Below, piece after piece: positions 8,088-17,019 of a stretch of DNA of 28,596 nt; the stretch's first letter is position 1, and every line of letters starts with the position of its first letter. This stretch comes from JBGCDD01 sp045105075 (lineage in GTDB: Bacteria > Pseudomonadota > Alphaproteobacteria > Rhodobacterales > Rhodobacteraceae), in assembly GCA_045105075.1 (NCBI GenBank), contig JBGCDD010000001.1, forward strand, positions 1 to 28,596. The letters are read 5' to 3'. The notes below the pieces were generated by a model. The model saw only the letters and a list, made by a program, of their open reading frames with translations, ran no database searches and was not told the DNA's origin. Made by a program: the position numbers and the translations under genes.

Positions 8088-9218
8088 CTATCCATCCTTG
8101 TCGGTTTGGAACCACGTCTCCGGATCCACAGGGCGCCCGCCCTCTCTGACTTCTATATAGAGCGTTTCTGAGCGGTCAGTTCCAGTGCCATCACCGCTTA
8201 GTGACACAATTGCGCTTATTTGTGGGGAAGTGCCGCCCATCAGACCCACTGGCGTGCCGGCAGGAATGACCTGGCCCGTTTCCCCGTAAACTTCCGCAAG
8301 CCCCGAGAAAACAAAGAGAATATCGCGTTGCGGCTCCAGAATCATGACATTTCCCAGATCCAGCAAAGGCCCGCGATAACGCACCGTCGCCGATGTGGGG
8401 GTTGTGACCAAAGCGCGCGGACGTGTCGCAATCAAAATTCCGGCACGCGTGATGCCCGCCGCGTCAGGCTCACCAGCGCGGTGCAACATAAGCCCTTGAA
8501 CAGGAAGTGTAATTTGCCCCTTACGCGCGCTGATGTCGGCATTTGTATCGGCGATCACCTCGCCGCTGATCTGCGAAAGTCCGCTGGCAAACCCGTCTAA
8601 CGTTTCTGTGGACGAGATCAAAATCGCCGTGCGCACCGGGTCTTCGATGAAACGACGCGGCAGGTCGGTGCGGTCGGCGATGGCCTTGCTCAGCTTGGCG
8701 CGCGCCTCCTGTGCCCCGGTCAATCCGTCCTCCAGCGTGTCCGCCGCGCTTTGCTGAAGCAGTCTAAGCAGTTGTATTTCCTCAACATCTTGACGCAACT
8801 GCGCAACCCGAGCGTTCAAGGCCGGGGTCACATCGGCCAACATCATACCAGATCGCGCACTGCCCAAAGGCCCAGATGGATGCAGCAACAAAACCGGCGG
8901 CGGAGCCGTCTCAATGGTTTGCAACACGCCCAAAAGCTGGGCGATTTCGGATTCGCCGGCCTTCAGACTGCGGTTCAGCTGGGTTTCACGCGTCGCAGCA
9001 CGGCGCAATCCATCACGCATCGCACCCAATCCCGACTCGTAGGCGCGCACGGTTTCGGTCAACGCGCGCACCCGGTCTCGTGCGCTCGCCGCCGCCTCCA
9101 ATGCTCGCGTGGCGTCTTCAAGCTGCCCGACGGCGGCGCGCGCCGCACTGGCGGGGTCATCCTGCGCCGCCAAAGGTGCCGCCCAAATCGTCAGCATCAA
9201 ACCCAGTACAAACCTCAT
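8088..9218 (-). CDS. envC: EnvC-like murein hydrolase activator with degenerate LytM domain
   Basis: A 376-residue periplasmic protein with a cleavable signal peptide (MRFVLGLMLTIWAAPLAAQ). Residues ~25-190 are predicted coiled coil, rich in Ala, Leu, Glu and Arg. The C-terminal ~130 residues align with the LytM fold (PTSATVRYRGPLLDLGNVMILEPQRDILFVFSGL, IPAGTPVGLMGG), but the zinc-binding histidines of M23 peptidases are absent. EnvC proteins have no peptidase activity themselves; they switch on amidases at the division site. The start ATG overlaps the gpmI stop (ATGA, 9215-9218), so translation is coupled. The gene symbol rests on domain layout and gene order. Confidence 0.9.
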   Translation of the reverse strand: MRFVLGLMLTIWAAPLAAQDDPASAARAAVGQLEDATRALEAAASARDRVRALTETVRAYESGLGAMRDGLRRAATRETQLNRSLKAGESEIAQLLGVLQTIETAPPPVLLLHPSGPLGSARSGMMLADVTPALNARVAQLRQDVEEIQLLRLLQQSAADTLEDGLTGAQEARAKLSKAIADRTDLPRRFIEDPVRTAILISSTETLDGFASGLSQISGEVIADTNADISARKGQITLPVQGLMLHRAGEPDAAGITRAGILIATRPRALVTTPTSATVRYRGPLLDLGNVMILEPQRDILFVFSGLAEVYGETGQVIPAGTPVGLMGGTSPQISAIVSLSGDGTGTDRSETLYIEVREGGRPVDPETWFQTDKDG

Positions 9219-10732
9219 GTCAAAAGACTTTCGCCAGTCATTTCAGGTGGTTGAGGCAGGTTCATCAGTGCCAGCAACGTCGGCGCAAGATCCGCAAGCC
9301 GCCCGTCGCGCAACGTCGCACCGATGCCGCCACCGACCAGAACAACAGGCACAGGATTGGTGGTGTGTGCCGTGTGCGGCCCGCCGGTTTCGGGGTCGAT
9401 CATCATCTCGCAATTGCCGTGATCAGCGGTGACAATCATCATTCCACCCGCCGCAGTCAGAGCCTCAACCACGCGGCCCAAACCGCGGTCAACCGCTTCG
9501 CAGGCGGCTATGGCAGCCGCCAGATCACCTGTGTGACCGACCATATCAGGGTTGGCAAAATTGGTCACAATCAGATCGTAACCCTCTGAAATTGCGCCAA
9601 CAAATTTCTCGGTCACCTCGCCAGATGACATCTCGGGCTGCAGATCATAGGTGGCGACTTTGGGCGAGGCTGGCATAGTGCGGTCCTCACCTTTGTTTGG
9701 TGTTTCCTCGCCACCATTCAGAAAGAACGTCACATGCGGGTACTTCTCGGTTTCGGCCAGCCGGAACTGGCGCTTGCCCTGTTTGGACACCCAGGCCCCC
9801 AGCGTGTTTTCGATCTTGGCTTTCGGGTAAACCGTTGACATGTAAACACTATGCGCATCGGAATATTCCGCCATACCCATAACGGCCGCCAGCTTTGGAC
9901 GCGTGCCAACATCAAAGGCATCAAAATCCGGGTCCGCAATCGCCGCCATGATTTCGCGGGCGCGGTCGGCCCGGAAGTTCAGACAAAACACACCATCGCC
10001 GTCGCGCATGCCATCATAGCCAACCATCCGCGCAGGCGAAATAAATTCGTCAGAGATATCATTGCGGTAGGCGTCATCAATCGCCGCACAAGGCTTTTCA
10101 AAAAAGCGTGCGTCCCCCTGCACAATGGCTCTGTAGGCTTGCGAAACCCGCTCCCACCGGTTGTCGCGGTCCATCGCAAAATAGCGCCCCGAAAGCGAAG
10201 CATAGTGCACCCCGTCGGCCCATTTGCCATCAAACATCGCCATATATTCCATGGCAGATCGCGGCGCCACATCGCGCCCATCAGCCATGAAATGCAGCGC
10301 AACCGGCACGCCAGCCCCCGCAATTGCGTTGGCAGCAGCATGCATATGCGCCAAATGCCCATGTACACCGCCATCAGACAAAACGCCCAACAGATGCGCG
10401 GTGCCGCCGGTGCCTTTCAACGTTGCGATAAAATCCAGCAACGCTTTGTTTTCAAAGAAGTTTCCATCTTGGATGGCCAGATCAATCTGCCCCAGATCCA
10501 TCGCCACCACACGTCCCGCACCGATGTTCATGTGGCCCACTTCGGAATTGCCCATCTGCCCGGCTGGCAGCCCCACATCGGGTCCATGGGTGATCAATTG
10601 CGCCGATGGTCCTTGCGCCACGAGCGCATCAAAAACAGGGGTTTTGGCCAGGTAGGGCGCGTTGGCCTCGGTGCTCTCGGACAGGCCCCAGCCATCGAGA
10701 ATACACAAGACAACCGGACGGGTCTGGGTCAT
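9215..10732 (-). CDS. gpmI: 2,3-bisphosphoglycerate-independent phosphoglycerate mutase
   Basis: It interconverts 3- and 2-phosphoglycerate in glycolysis and gluconeogenesis, in the cytoplasm. The 505-residue protein has the usual length and metalloenzyme motifs: Asp13 in LCILDGWG, catalytic Ser63 in QMGNSEVGHMN, FMADGRDVAP, NFRADRAREI, NFANPDMVGHTGD and VTADHGNCE. GGAG precedes the ATG at 10732 by seven bases. It is the first gene of the gpmI-envC-ctpA unit. The 70-base gap upstream probably holds the promoter; I see no clear -35/-10 pair there. Confidence 0.97.
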   Translation of the reverse strand: MTQTRPVVLCILDGWGLSESTEANAPYLAKTPVFDALVAQGPSAQLITHGPDVGLPAGQMGNSEVGHMNIGAGRVVAMDLGQIDLAIQDGNFFENKALLDFIATLKGTGGTAHLLGVLSDGGVHGHLAHMHAAANAIAGAGVPVALHFMADGRDVAPRSAMEYMAMFDGKWADGVHYASLSGRYFAMDRDNRWERVSQAYRAIVQGDARFFEKPCAAIDDAYRNDISDEFISPARMVGYDGMRDGDGVFCLNFRADRAREIMAAIADPDFDAFDVGTRPKLAAVMGMAEYSDAHSVYMSTVYPKAKIENTLGAWVSKQGKRQFRLAETEKYPHVTFFLNGGEETPNKGEDRTMPASPKVATYDLQPEMSSGEVTEKFVGAISEGYDLIVTNFANPDMVGHTGDLAAAIAACEAVDRGLGRVVEALTAAGGMMIVTADHGNCEMMIDPETGGPHTAHTTNPVPVVLVGGGIGATLRDGRLADLAPTLLALMNLPQPPEMTGESLLT

Positions 10733-10802
10733 GGGGGGCTCCGAGGTGGTGGCTCTTCAAGGCCTTCTAGCGCGTCCCTGCGCCGGGGTGAACTGGTTTA
10801 TG

Positions 10803-11861
10803 TTAACGATTTGAACGGGCGCGCAACACCGGCACCACATGGTCTTCGATCACCTTGACCGGGATGCGCCAATCACCATTCTGATTGTAGTTTCCGGCCT
10901 GCACCGCGATCACCAGACCAAACTGGCGCTGTATGGTCAGCCGCTGCCCGCCATTGCCAAAGGCGGCCACCCAAAAGCTGGGAAAATCCGGCGACGACAG
11001 CCACCAGTGCAGCCCATAGCGCAACCCCACCGGGTGATTGGCCTCGGGCGTCATGATCGCCTCAAGCCACTCTTCGGACACCACCTGCTGGCCCTCCCAA
11101 CGTCCCCCGGCCGAGATCAGCTCGCCAATTCGCGCCATGCTGCGCAGGCTAAGGCGCAATCCAGACGCCGCCGCGACCGTCCCGTCGGGGCCACGCACCC
11201 AGTCGAAATTATCGATGCCAAGCGGCGTGAACAGCACCTTTTCGGCGTAGGCATCCAGTGTCATGCCACTGCCGCGCTCGATCAGATGCCCCAGCAACGC
11301 AGTGGTGCCACCGCTGTAGTTGAATTGCTCACCTGGCGTGGAAACCACTTTTTGTTCAAGTACATAGCGGTATCGATCGGCAGCGTTCTCCATCGCGATT
11401 TCGCTGTTCTTGGGGCTGGTATAGGGAATATTTTCATTCCAGTCGGTGCCCATTGTCATTGACAGCACATGGCGGATCAAAATGCCTTGCCGCGCGGGAT
11501 CACTGGCCAGATCTGGGTATTGCGGGAAGTGCGGATAGAGTTTTTCGCCCAGGTCCGGCACGATCCCCTGATCCAATGCGATCCCGTAAAGCAGCCCCGT
11601 GACGCTTTTGCTGACCGAGCGCACATCGTGCAACGTATCGACCCCGTGGTTGCGAATGCCCAGCGATTGGCCCCAGCGTTGGTCGTGACCATCGAAGTAG
11701 ATCTCGCCTAGAACCTCGCCCTGATGAATGACCAGCACACCGTGCAATCCGCGCAATTCGTCGGCGTCAAACGCAGTTTGCAAGCTGGTTTCCAGTGGCG
11801 TTTGCGCCTGTGCGGGGTTCAACAGGATCACAGTGAAAAGCAGGGCGATCAGGCGGGTCAT
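10803..11861 (-). CDS. Exported serine hydrolase, class C beta-lactamase/penicillin-binding fold
   Basis: This encodes 352 residues with a signal peptide (MTRLIALLFTVILLNPAQAQ). The active-site SxxK motif is Ser82-Val-Ser-Lys85 in RSVSKSVTGLLYG, and the tyrosine motif is Tyr182-Ser-Gly in FNYSGGTTALLGH. The domain is the beta-lactamase/transpeptidase-like fold shared by esterases, D-amino-acid peptidases and AmpC-type enzymes; which reaction it performs cannot be told. The start at 11861 is preferred over an ATG at 11876 because AAGGA (11869-11873) lies seven bases before it. It begins 36 bases after the end of dnaE2 on the same strand. Confidence 0.88.
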   Translation of the reverse strand: MTRLIALLFTVILLNPAQAQTPLETSLQTAFDADELRGLHGVLVIHQGEVLGEIYFDGHDQRWGQSLGIRNHGVDTLHDVRSVSKSVTGLLYGIALDQGIVPDLGEKLYPHFPQYPDLASDPARQGILIRHVLSMTMGTDWNENIPYTSPKNSEIAMENAADRYRYVLEQKVVSTPGEQFNYSGGTTALLGHLIERGSGMTLDAYAEKVLFTPLGIDNFDWVRGPDGTVAAASGLRLSLRSMARIGELISAGGRWEGQQVVSEEWLEAIMTPEANHPVGLRYGLHWWLSSPDFPSFWVAAFGNGGQRLTIQRQFGLVIAVQAGNYNQNGDWRIPVKVIEDHVVPVLRARSNR

Positions 11862-11897
11862 ACCAAGGTCCTTCATGTTTTCGGGCAGTCTAGCAAA

Positions 11898-14810
11898 TCA
11901 ACGCCGTCTTGTCGCATGCTGAGGCGGGGTCAATTTATCGCGCAGCAACGCCACCGGATGCGCCTTGAGGCTGAGGCGTGTGGCGACGTAATCTTCAACC
12001 ACCTCTTCGCCCAGAGTCATTTTCGGCAGATGGGCGATGGGTTCGTCAATCGCCTCGCCCTCGATATCGCGAGCAAACAGAGGCAATGGGCGCGCAGCAC
12101 TCAGCGCTTTGGCCTGCCACAACGCCTCGCGGCGCGACATGTTCAGATCGGCAAAGACATCCGCCTCGGCCAGCCGTTCGATCACCGCAGGGCTTAACCC
12201 CGCGCGCCGCCACACATCGCCCACCTCGGTATAGCCATTGCCCCGCGACGCCGTGAGCCAGGCGGCATCTTCCTCGCCCACGCCCTTGATCTGACGAAAC
12301 CCAAGGCGCAGCGCCAGCCCCCCGCGCCCGTCAGGCTCCATCACATTGTCCCAATAACTGGCATTGATACAGATCGGGCGCACCACGACCCCGTGTTCGC
12401 GGGCATCGCGCACGATCTGCGCAGGCGCATAAAACCCCATCGGTTGCGAGTTCAGCAGCGCGCAGGCGAACAGCCCCGGATGGTGGCATTTGATCCACGC
12501 GCTGGCATAGACCAACAGCGCAAAAGACGCCGCGTGGCTTTCGGGAAAACCATAGGACCCAAAGCCCTCGATCTGCGAAAAACAGCGTTCGGCGAAATCA
12601 TCATCGTACCCGTTGCGCCGCATGCCGCGCAGGAACAGGGACCGTAACTCGCTGACATTGCCATGCTTTTTGAACGTCGCCAGTGCGCGGCGCAACTGAT
12701 CCGCCTGTTCGGGGGTAAAGCCGGCACCCACAATTGCGATCTGCATCGCCTGTTCCTGAAACAGCGGCACGCCAAGGGTTTTGCCCAGCACCGCGCCCAG
12801 TTCATCCGAGGGAAAGCTGATCTCTTCCTCGCCATTGCGCCGCCGGATATAGGGGTGGACCATGTCGCCCTGGATCGGCCCCGGGCGGATGATCGCAACC
12901 TCGATCACCAGATCATAAAAGTTGCGCGGACGCATGCGCGGCAGGAAATTCATCTGCGCACGGGATTCGACCTGAAACACACCAATGCTGTCCGCCTTGC
13001 ACAGCATGTCATAGACCACCGGATCTTCGGGGGGCAGCGTGGCCAGCGTGAACGTGGTCTGGTGGTGTTGCTTGAGCAGATCAAACGCCTTGCGGATACA
13101 GGTCAGCATGCCAAGGCTCAGCACATCGACCTTGAGAATGCCAAGCGTGTCGATATCGTCCTTGTCCCAACATATGACGGTGCGGTCCTCCATCGTAGCG
13201 TTCTCAATCGGCACCAGCTCGTCCAGACGGCCCTGGGTGATGATGAACCCGCCCACATGCTGTGACAGATGCCGCGGGAACCCGTTGATTTCATGGACCA
13301 GTTCCAGCGTCTGGCGCAGGCGGCGGTCAGTTGGATCAAGGCCGATTTCGCGCATACGCTCGGCCTCGATCCCCTTGGTGGAGAAAAACCCCCAAAGCTG
13401 AGAGCTGAGCCCCGAGATCGTGTCTTCGCTCAACCCCATGGCGCGCCCGACCTCGCGAATGGCGCGTTTGCCGCGATAATGCACGACCGTGGCGCACAAT
13501 CCGGCGCGATGACGCCCGTAACGCTCATAGATGTGCTGGATCACTTCCTCGCGGCGTTCATGTTCGAAATCCACATCAATATCAGGGGGTTCATTGCGCG
13601 CCTCACTGACGAAACGCTCAAACACCATGGTGCCGATCTCCGGGCTGACCGAGGTGATCCCAAGGCAAAAACACACCACAGAATTGGCCGCAGACCCCCG
13701 CCCCTGACACAGAATATCGCGGGTGCGGGCGAAGTGAACAATATCGCGCACAGTCAGAAAGTAGGGTTCGTATTTCAGCTTGGCGATCAGGGTCAGCTCG
13801 TGACGCATCATGGCGCGCACCTTGTCGGGCGCCCCGCCGGGATAGCGCCAGATCAACCCCTCTTCGGCCAACCTTTCGAGCCGTTGCGCCGGGGTTTCGC
13901 TGTCGCCTGCCTCGCTGGGATAATCATAGCGCAGCTCGTCCAGCGAGAAGGTGAGCGATTGGGCCAAGTCGCCGGCGCGGGTAACCGCATCTTCGAAACC
14001 TTTGAAAATATGCCGTATTTCCAGCTCAGAGCGCAGACGCTGTTCACCATTGGCCAGCGCGTCACGGCCCAGATCATCGACGCGACGGTGCAGGCGAATG
14101 GCGCAAAGCACATCCGCCAGCTTGCGCCGCGCGCCGTGATGCATGCGCGGCGCAGCGCTGGCCAGTGTGGGGATGTTCAGCGCGGCGGCCTGCGCGCTGA
14201 GATCGTCAAAACGCTGTTGATCACGCCCATCGTAATGCGGGTGCAACAACACATGAATGCGCCCGGCAAAGCGGCGCGTCAGAGCCTGCGCTGTTTGCAC
14301 CCACCCGCCCGCGCCGCGTGGAGACGGATGCGCCTGTGGCCAGAGCAGCAGGTGAAGTCCCGCAGAACGCCCGAGCAGATCGCCAAGTTGCAGATCACAG
14401 GCGCCCTTTTCGGCCCGAAGCCGCCCAGCAGACAAAATCCGGCACAGGTTGCCCCACCCTTGCCGATCTTGCACCAAAACGGTGATCGGCGGAGCATCGG
14501 TGAAGATCAATCGCGCCGCAGGAATCAGCCTTGGGCGTGCATAGATCTGAAAACCCTGAGGTGACAGGCCGGTGTCCGGGCAAGGTGGGCCAATCGTGCT
14601 GTTGGCTGCATCCCATGTCTCGCGTTCAGCGACTTTGCGCGCAATTGTCCGCGCCTGCGTATGCGCCCGCACGATGCCCGCCACCGAATTGTCATCTGCA
14701 ATCGCGATCGCAGGCAGGCCCAGCACCACGGCGCGCGTGATGTAGTCCTCCGGATGCGAGGCCCCGGTGAGAAAGGTAAAATTCGACGTGACAGACAGTT
14801 CGGCATACAT
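11898..14810 (-). CDS. dnaE2: Error-prone DNA polymerase DnaE2, lacking the C-terminal OB-type domain
   Basis: This is a C-family polymerase alpha subunit used in SOS mutagenesis. From the ATG at 14810 it has 970 residues and begins MYAELSVTSNFTFLTGASHP, the usual DnaE2 N-terminus with a PHP domain. The polymerase core is intact: CQGRGSAANSVVCFCLGI, PPDIDVDFEHERREEVIQ, LGILKVDVLSLGML, IIRPGPIQGDMVHPYI, GFGSYGFPESHAASFA. Family members usually run about 1,050-1,100 residues. Here the protein stops soon after the LKAHPVALLRDKL motif with TPPQHATRRR, so the terminal OB-fold domain is missing; the next gene starts 36 bases on and I see no frame carrying the lost part. An upstream in-frame ATG at 14903 is rejected because an SOS box lies between it and 14810. 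The usual partners imuA and imuB are not adjacent. Confidence 0.93.
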   Translation of the reverse strand: MYAELSVTSNFTFLTGASHPEDYITRAVVLGLPAIAIADDNSVAGIVRAHTQARTIARKVAERETWDAANSTIGPPCPDTGLSPQGFQIYARPRLIPAARLIFTDAPPITVLVQDRQGWGNLCRILSAGRLRAEKGACDLQLGDLLGRSAGLHLLLWPQAHPSPRGAGGWVQTAQALTRRFAGRIHVLLHPHYDGRDQQRFDDLSAQAAALNIPTLASAAPRMHHGARRKLADVLCAIRLHRRVDDLGRDALANGEQRLRSELEIRHIFKGFEDAVTRAGDLAQSLTFSLDELRYDYPSEAGDSETPAQRLERLAEEGLIWRYPGGAPDKVRAMMRHELTLIAKLKYEPYFLTVRDIVHFARTRDILCQGRGSAANSVVCFCLGITSVSPEIGTMVFERFVSEARNEPPDIDVDFEHERREEVIQHIYERYGRHRAGLCATVVHYRGKRAIREVGRAMGLSEDTISGLSSQLWGFFSTKGIEAERMREIGLDPTDRRLRQTLELVHEINGFPRHLSQHVGGFIITQGRLDELVPIENATMEDRTVICWDKDDIDTLGILKVDVLSLGMLTCIRKAFDLLKQHHQTTFTLATLPPEDPVVYDMLCKADSIGVFQVESRAQMNFLPRMRPRNFYDLVIEVAIIRPGPIQGDMVHPYIRRRNGEEEISFPSDELGAVLGKTLGVPLFQEQAMQIAIVGAGFTPEQADQLRRALATFKKHGNVSELRSLFLRGMRRNGYDDDFAERCFSQIEGFGSYGFPESHAASFALLVYASAWIKCHHPGLFACALLNSQPMGFYAPAQIVRDAREHGVVVRPICINASYWDNVMEPDGRGGLALRLGFRQIKGVGEEDAAWLTASRGNGYTEVGDVWRRAGLSPAVIERLAEADVFADLNMSRREALWQAKALSAARPLPLFARDIEGEAIDEPIAHLPKMTLGEEVVEDYVATRLSLKAHPVALLRDKLTPPQHATRRR

Positions 14811-14825
14811 GACCACCTTAGTTAT

Positions 14826-14840
14826 ATTCACGTTTTGTTC
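14826..14840. promoter_or_regulatory. Putative LexA (SOS) box for dnaE2
   Basis: On the plus strand this reads ATTC-ACGTTTT-GTTC, one base from the alphaproteobacterial LexA consensus GTTC-N7-GTTC (GAAC-N7-GAAT read toward dnaE2). It ends 16 bases upstream of the dnaE2 ATG at 14810, where a repressor would block transcription. DnaE2 is a classical SOS gene, which supports the call. Confidence 0.55.
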
Positions 14841-15178
14841 TTTTACGAGTCTTTTACGATGCGCCACTGATGTTGTTGTGTAACCCTTTAATCGGAATGG
14901 CATCTTTTGGTCTGGAATACCGCGGTCGTCCTCGACCCATCCAGGATCGCCCGTTTATGCGATTGGATTCGCGGAGGTTGGCGAGACCGGTTTCCACTGT
15001 GTTTGACCGTGAGGGCTGCAAACCGTTCAGACCGGACAGTTGCATCAGGTGACCAAGTGCAGGCAGGTAGCCACCACAAACGCATCAAAGCTGGCCTCGC
15101 CCTATGCGCATAGCGCGCCGGATCAGGTGTTCCGGTCATCTGGTCTGATGTTTCCTGTTCGCTCAGCATCCGGTGCCA

Positions 15179-15226
15179 TTTGGTCAACTGTTCAAACATA
15201 TCGTCGTCTGCTGTTTCGGACAGGGT
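15179..15226 (-). repeat. Diverged inverted repeat, copy A (gene remnant)
   Basis: The plus-strand sequence here resembles the reverse complement of 15562-15612, roughly 80% by eye over about 50 bases, with 17 of 18 bases matching in the core CTGTTCAAACATATCGTC (15188-15205). Read on the minus strand it encodes SETADDDMFEQL, similar to the peptide of the other copy, so the similarity holds at the protein level. Confidence 0.5.
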
Positions 15227-15561
15227 TCCATTGTCGATCCGCAGCAACTTACCGACCTGTTCAACGAAGACGCGGTCGGGCTGCCGATCGATCAAGCGGT
15301 TCAGATTGACGCCAACCCAAAGGGAAAACGTGCATCGGTTCCGGCGGCGGGCTGGATCGAGGCTTTGATCTGGCGAGCTTTGAGGACGTGTCGACGCAAC
15401 GGCGCAGGCCAGTCACATCATTGGCCAGAAAATTCATCGTTGACTCAGCTTGTCCATTTTTCAACGTCATATCAGGAGCCAAGTTTGGCGCACGTTTCGA
15501 CCCAAAGCTTTATCAAAAGATGCAAGACGTCACGCTGTTGGGGCAATTCTTGCGAGCGCTG

Positions 15562-15612
15562 AACCTGCCCGAAACCGAGAACGAAGACGATGTGTTTGAA
15601 CAGGTGATCAAC
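15562..15612 (+). repeat. Diverged inverted repeat, copy B (gene remnant)
   Basis: This is the partner of 15179-15226 in the opposite orientation. Read on the plus strand it encodes NLPETENEDDVFEQV, within an open frame of 109 codons that begins with GTG at 15388 and runs to 15717, into the end of the GlxA-type gene. That frame lacks a clear ribosome site and is not called as a gene. Confidence 0.5.
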
Positions 15613-15678
15613 AAGGACCGAACGGGAAACGGCGGGACAGATCATCGCACTATAGCGCCGACGCAAAAGCCCCAACTC

Positions 15679-16701
15679 TCAGTGGGATGGTGTGCGGAAA
15701 CCTTGGCGGTACTCTGAAGGCGACAGGTTCAACTGGCGCAAAAAAGCCCGGCGCATGCGCTCTTCGTCATTGAAACCGCACTGTGCGGCGATCCGTTTCA
15801 TGCTGAGCTCGGTGCTTTCCAACAGATCCCGCGCCACCTCTGTGCGGATCGCTTCCACCGCTTTTGCCGGCGTAACGCCCATTTTCTGCGAATAAAGACG
15901 GGAAAAATTGCGCGCGCTCATATTCGACTGTTTGGCCAGAACCTCGATGTGAAGCGGTTGACGCAAATTGTCTGAGATCCACTCGTGCAGGGCCTCAAAC
16001 CGCCCTGTTGCATCCAGCAATTGGCGCCCCAAAATCGGGCTGAATTGTGATTGCCCCCCCGAGCGGACCATATGCGTCACCATCGATCTTGCCACCTTGA
16101 GTGCTGCGGGTCGGCCCAGATCTTCGGCGACGATGGCCAACGCCATATCCATGCCCGCCGTGATGCCCGCCGAGGTCCAGATCGACCCATCCTTGATGTA
16201 AATCGGATCGACTTCGACGCGCACATTGGGAAAACCGTCCTCTAACGTCTTGCAATCTTCCCAGTGCGTGACCGCCCGCCGCCCGTCCAGCAGACCTGCG
16301 GCCGCCAAAACCAAAGCGCCGGAACAGACCGAGCAAACACGCCTCGCGCTGCCAGCAAGTTTTGCAAATTCGCCAAGCAGCTCCAGATCGTGCATCGCGA
16401 TGTTGGCGCCGTCACCACCGATGGCAACAAGGGTGTGAATGTCACGCAGGTGCTGATCGGCCAAAGCTTCGGTGGGAATGGGCACCACTGTGTTTGTCGC
16501 GATCATTCCACCGGCAAGCGACGCCACCGCGCAGACATACCCATTTGCGCCAGTTTCAGTTTCAAGCGCGTGGCTGAACACCTGCAAAGGACCAACCAGA
16601 TCGAGCAGAACGATGTTGGGATAAACCACAAACAGCACCAATTTTGGAGTGGTGCCGGGGTTTTGCGATTTGGCATGAAATGAGGCCATGTTGTCATTCA
16701 T
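15679..16701 (-). CDS. GlxA-family transcriptional regulator (DJ-1/PfpI domain plus AraC-type DNA-binding domain)
   Basis: A 340-residue cytoplasmic regulator. Residues ~20-190 form a DJ-1/PfpI-like domain (LVLFVVYPNIVLLDLVGPLQ) with the elbow cysteine region RVCSVCSGALVLAAAGLLDGR and the THW motif. Residues ~235-335 form the AraC helix-turn-helix pair (LAKQSNMSARNFSRLYSQ and RIAAQCGFNDEERMRRAF). Family members often sense small metabolites such as amines or amino acids, as in arginine and choline/betaine catabolism. Its 5' end is 46 bases from the divergent gene at 16748, so it probably controls that plus-strand cluster and itself. The start is uncertain: no strong ribosome site precedes 16701, and an in-frame ATG lies at 16689. 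Confidence 0.92.
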   Translation of the reverse strand: MNDNMASFHAKSQNPGTTPKLVLFVVYPNIVLLDLVGPLQVFSHALETETGANGYVCAVASLAGGMIATNTVVPIPTEALADQHLRDIHTLVAIGGDGANIAMHDLELLGEFAKLAGSARRVCSVCSGALVLAAAGLLDGRRAVTHWEDCKTLEDGFPNVRVEVDPIYIKDGSIWTSAGITAGMDMALAIVAEDLGRPAALKVARSMVTHMVRSGGQSQFSPILGRQLLDATGRFEALHEWISDNLRQPLHIEVLAKQSNMSARNFSRLYSQKMGVTPAKAVEAIRTEVARDLLESTELSMKRIAAQCGFNDEERMRRAFLRQLNLSPSEYRQGFRTPSH

Positions 16702-16747
16702 GCCATTTCGTTTGATGTTAGTCTACACTCAGAAAAAGGAGCCCGTT
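16702..16747. promoter_or_regulatory. Short divergent control region
   Basis: Only 46 bases separate the start of the GlxA-type regulator from the start of the DUF1272 gene. Both promoters must lie here or extend into the coding sequences. AAAGGAG at 16735-16741 is the ribosome site of the plus-strand gene. I see no confident -35/-10 pair or operator. Confidence 0.4.
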
Positions 16748-17002
16748 ATGTTGTTACTCAAACCCAATTGCGAATGTTGCGACAAAGACCTGCCGCCTTC
16801 GGCCCCTGAGGCGCGCATATGCTCGTTTGAATGCACCTTTTGCGCCGATTGCGCGCGCGATGTGTTTCACGGCGCCTGCCCCAATTGCGGCGGCAATTTC
16901 GTGCATCGTCCAATCCGCCCGGAACGCCATCTGGTGAAAAACCCGGCTTCCTCCGAACGATTCACCAAAGCTCACCCCGCATGCGCGCATCTGATCGCGT
17001 GA
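16748..17002 (+). CDS. DUF1272 small cysteine-rich protein
   Basis: An 84-residue protein with paired cysteines in three groups (CECCDKDLPP, CSFECTFCADC, CPNCGG). This is the DUF1272 pattern and very likely binds one or two zinc ions. AAAGGAG six bases upstream fixes the ATG at 16748, rather than an in-frame ATG at 16688 that would overlap the divergent regulator. Its function is unknown. It is the first gene after the divergent control region and is followed at 17 bases by the phosphatase-like gene. Confidence 0.9.
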   Translation: MLLLKPNCECCDKDLPPSAPEARICSFECTFCADCARDVFHGACPNCGGNFVHRPIRPERHLVKNPASSERFTKAHPACAHLIA

Positions 17003-17019
17003 CACAATTGGAGACCCAA

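Larger units (their letters stand above)
14841..15678. other. Gene-poor stretch with probable decayed gene remnants
   Basis: About 840 bases lie between the dnaE2 control region and the end of the GlxA-type gene. Several short open frames occur on both strands (longest about 135 codons, minus strand, 14888-15295), but none shows a good start or a family I recognise. Two of them encode related peptide segments in opposite orientation: GTLSETADDDMFEQL on the minus strand and LNLPETENEDDVFEQV on the plus strand. This implies diverged copies of one ancestral sequence. I see no transposase, intact terminal repeats or tRNA. The stretch is best read as a decayed or rearranged segment. Confidence 0.5.

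Noticed and set aside
13269..14564. Plus-strand open frame of 431 codons opposite dnaE2
   Set aside because: It is a shadow of the dnaE2 coding frame, whose polymerase motifs are unambiguous.
14811..14903. Upstream in-frame start for dnaE2 at 14903, adding 31 residues
   Set aside because: The extra residues do not resemble a DnaE2 N-terminus, and the LexA-like box at 14826-14840 lies inside this stretch; the start at 14810 gives the canonical MYAELSVTSNF beginning.
14841..15678. Possible insertion sequence in the gene-poor stretch
   Set aside because: The inverted similarity is internal, diverged and protein-level; no transposase domain, terminal repeats or target duplication could be found.
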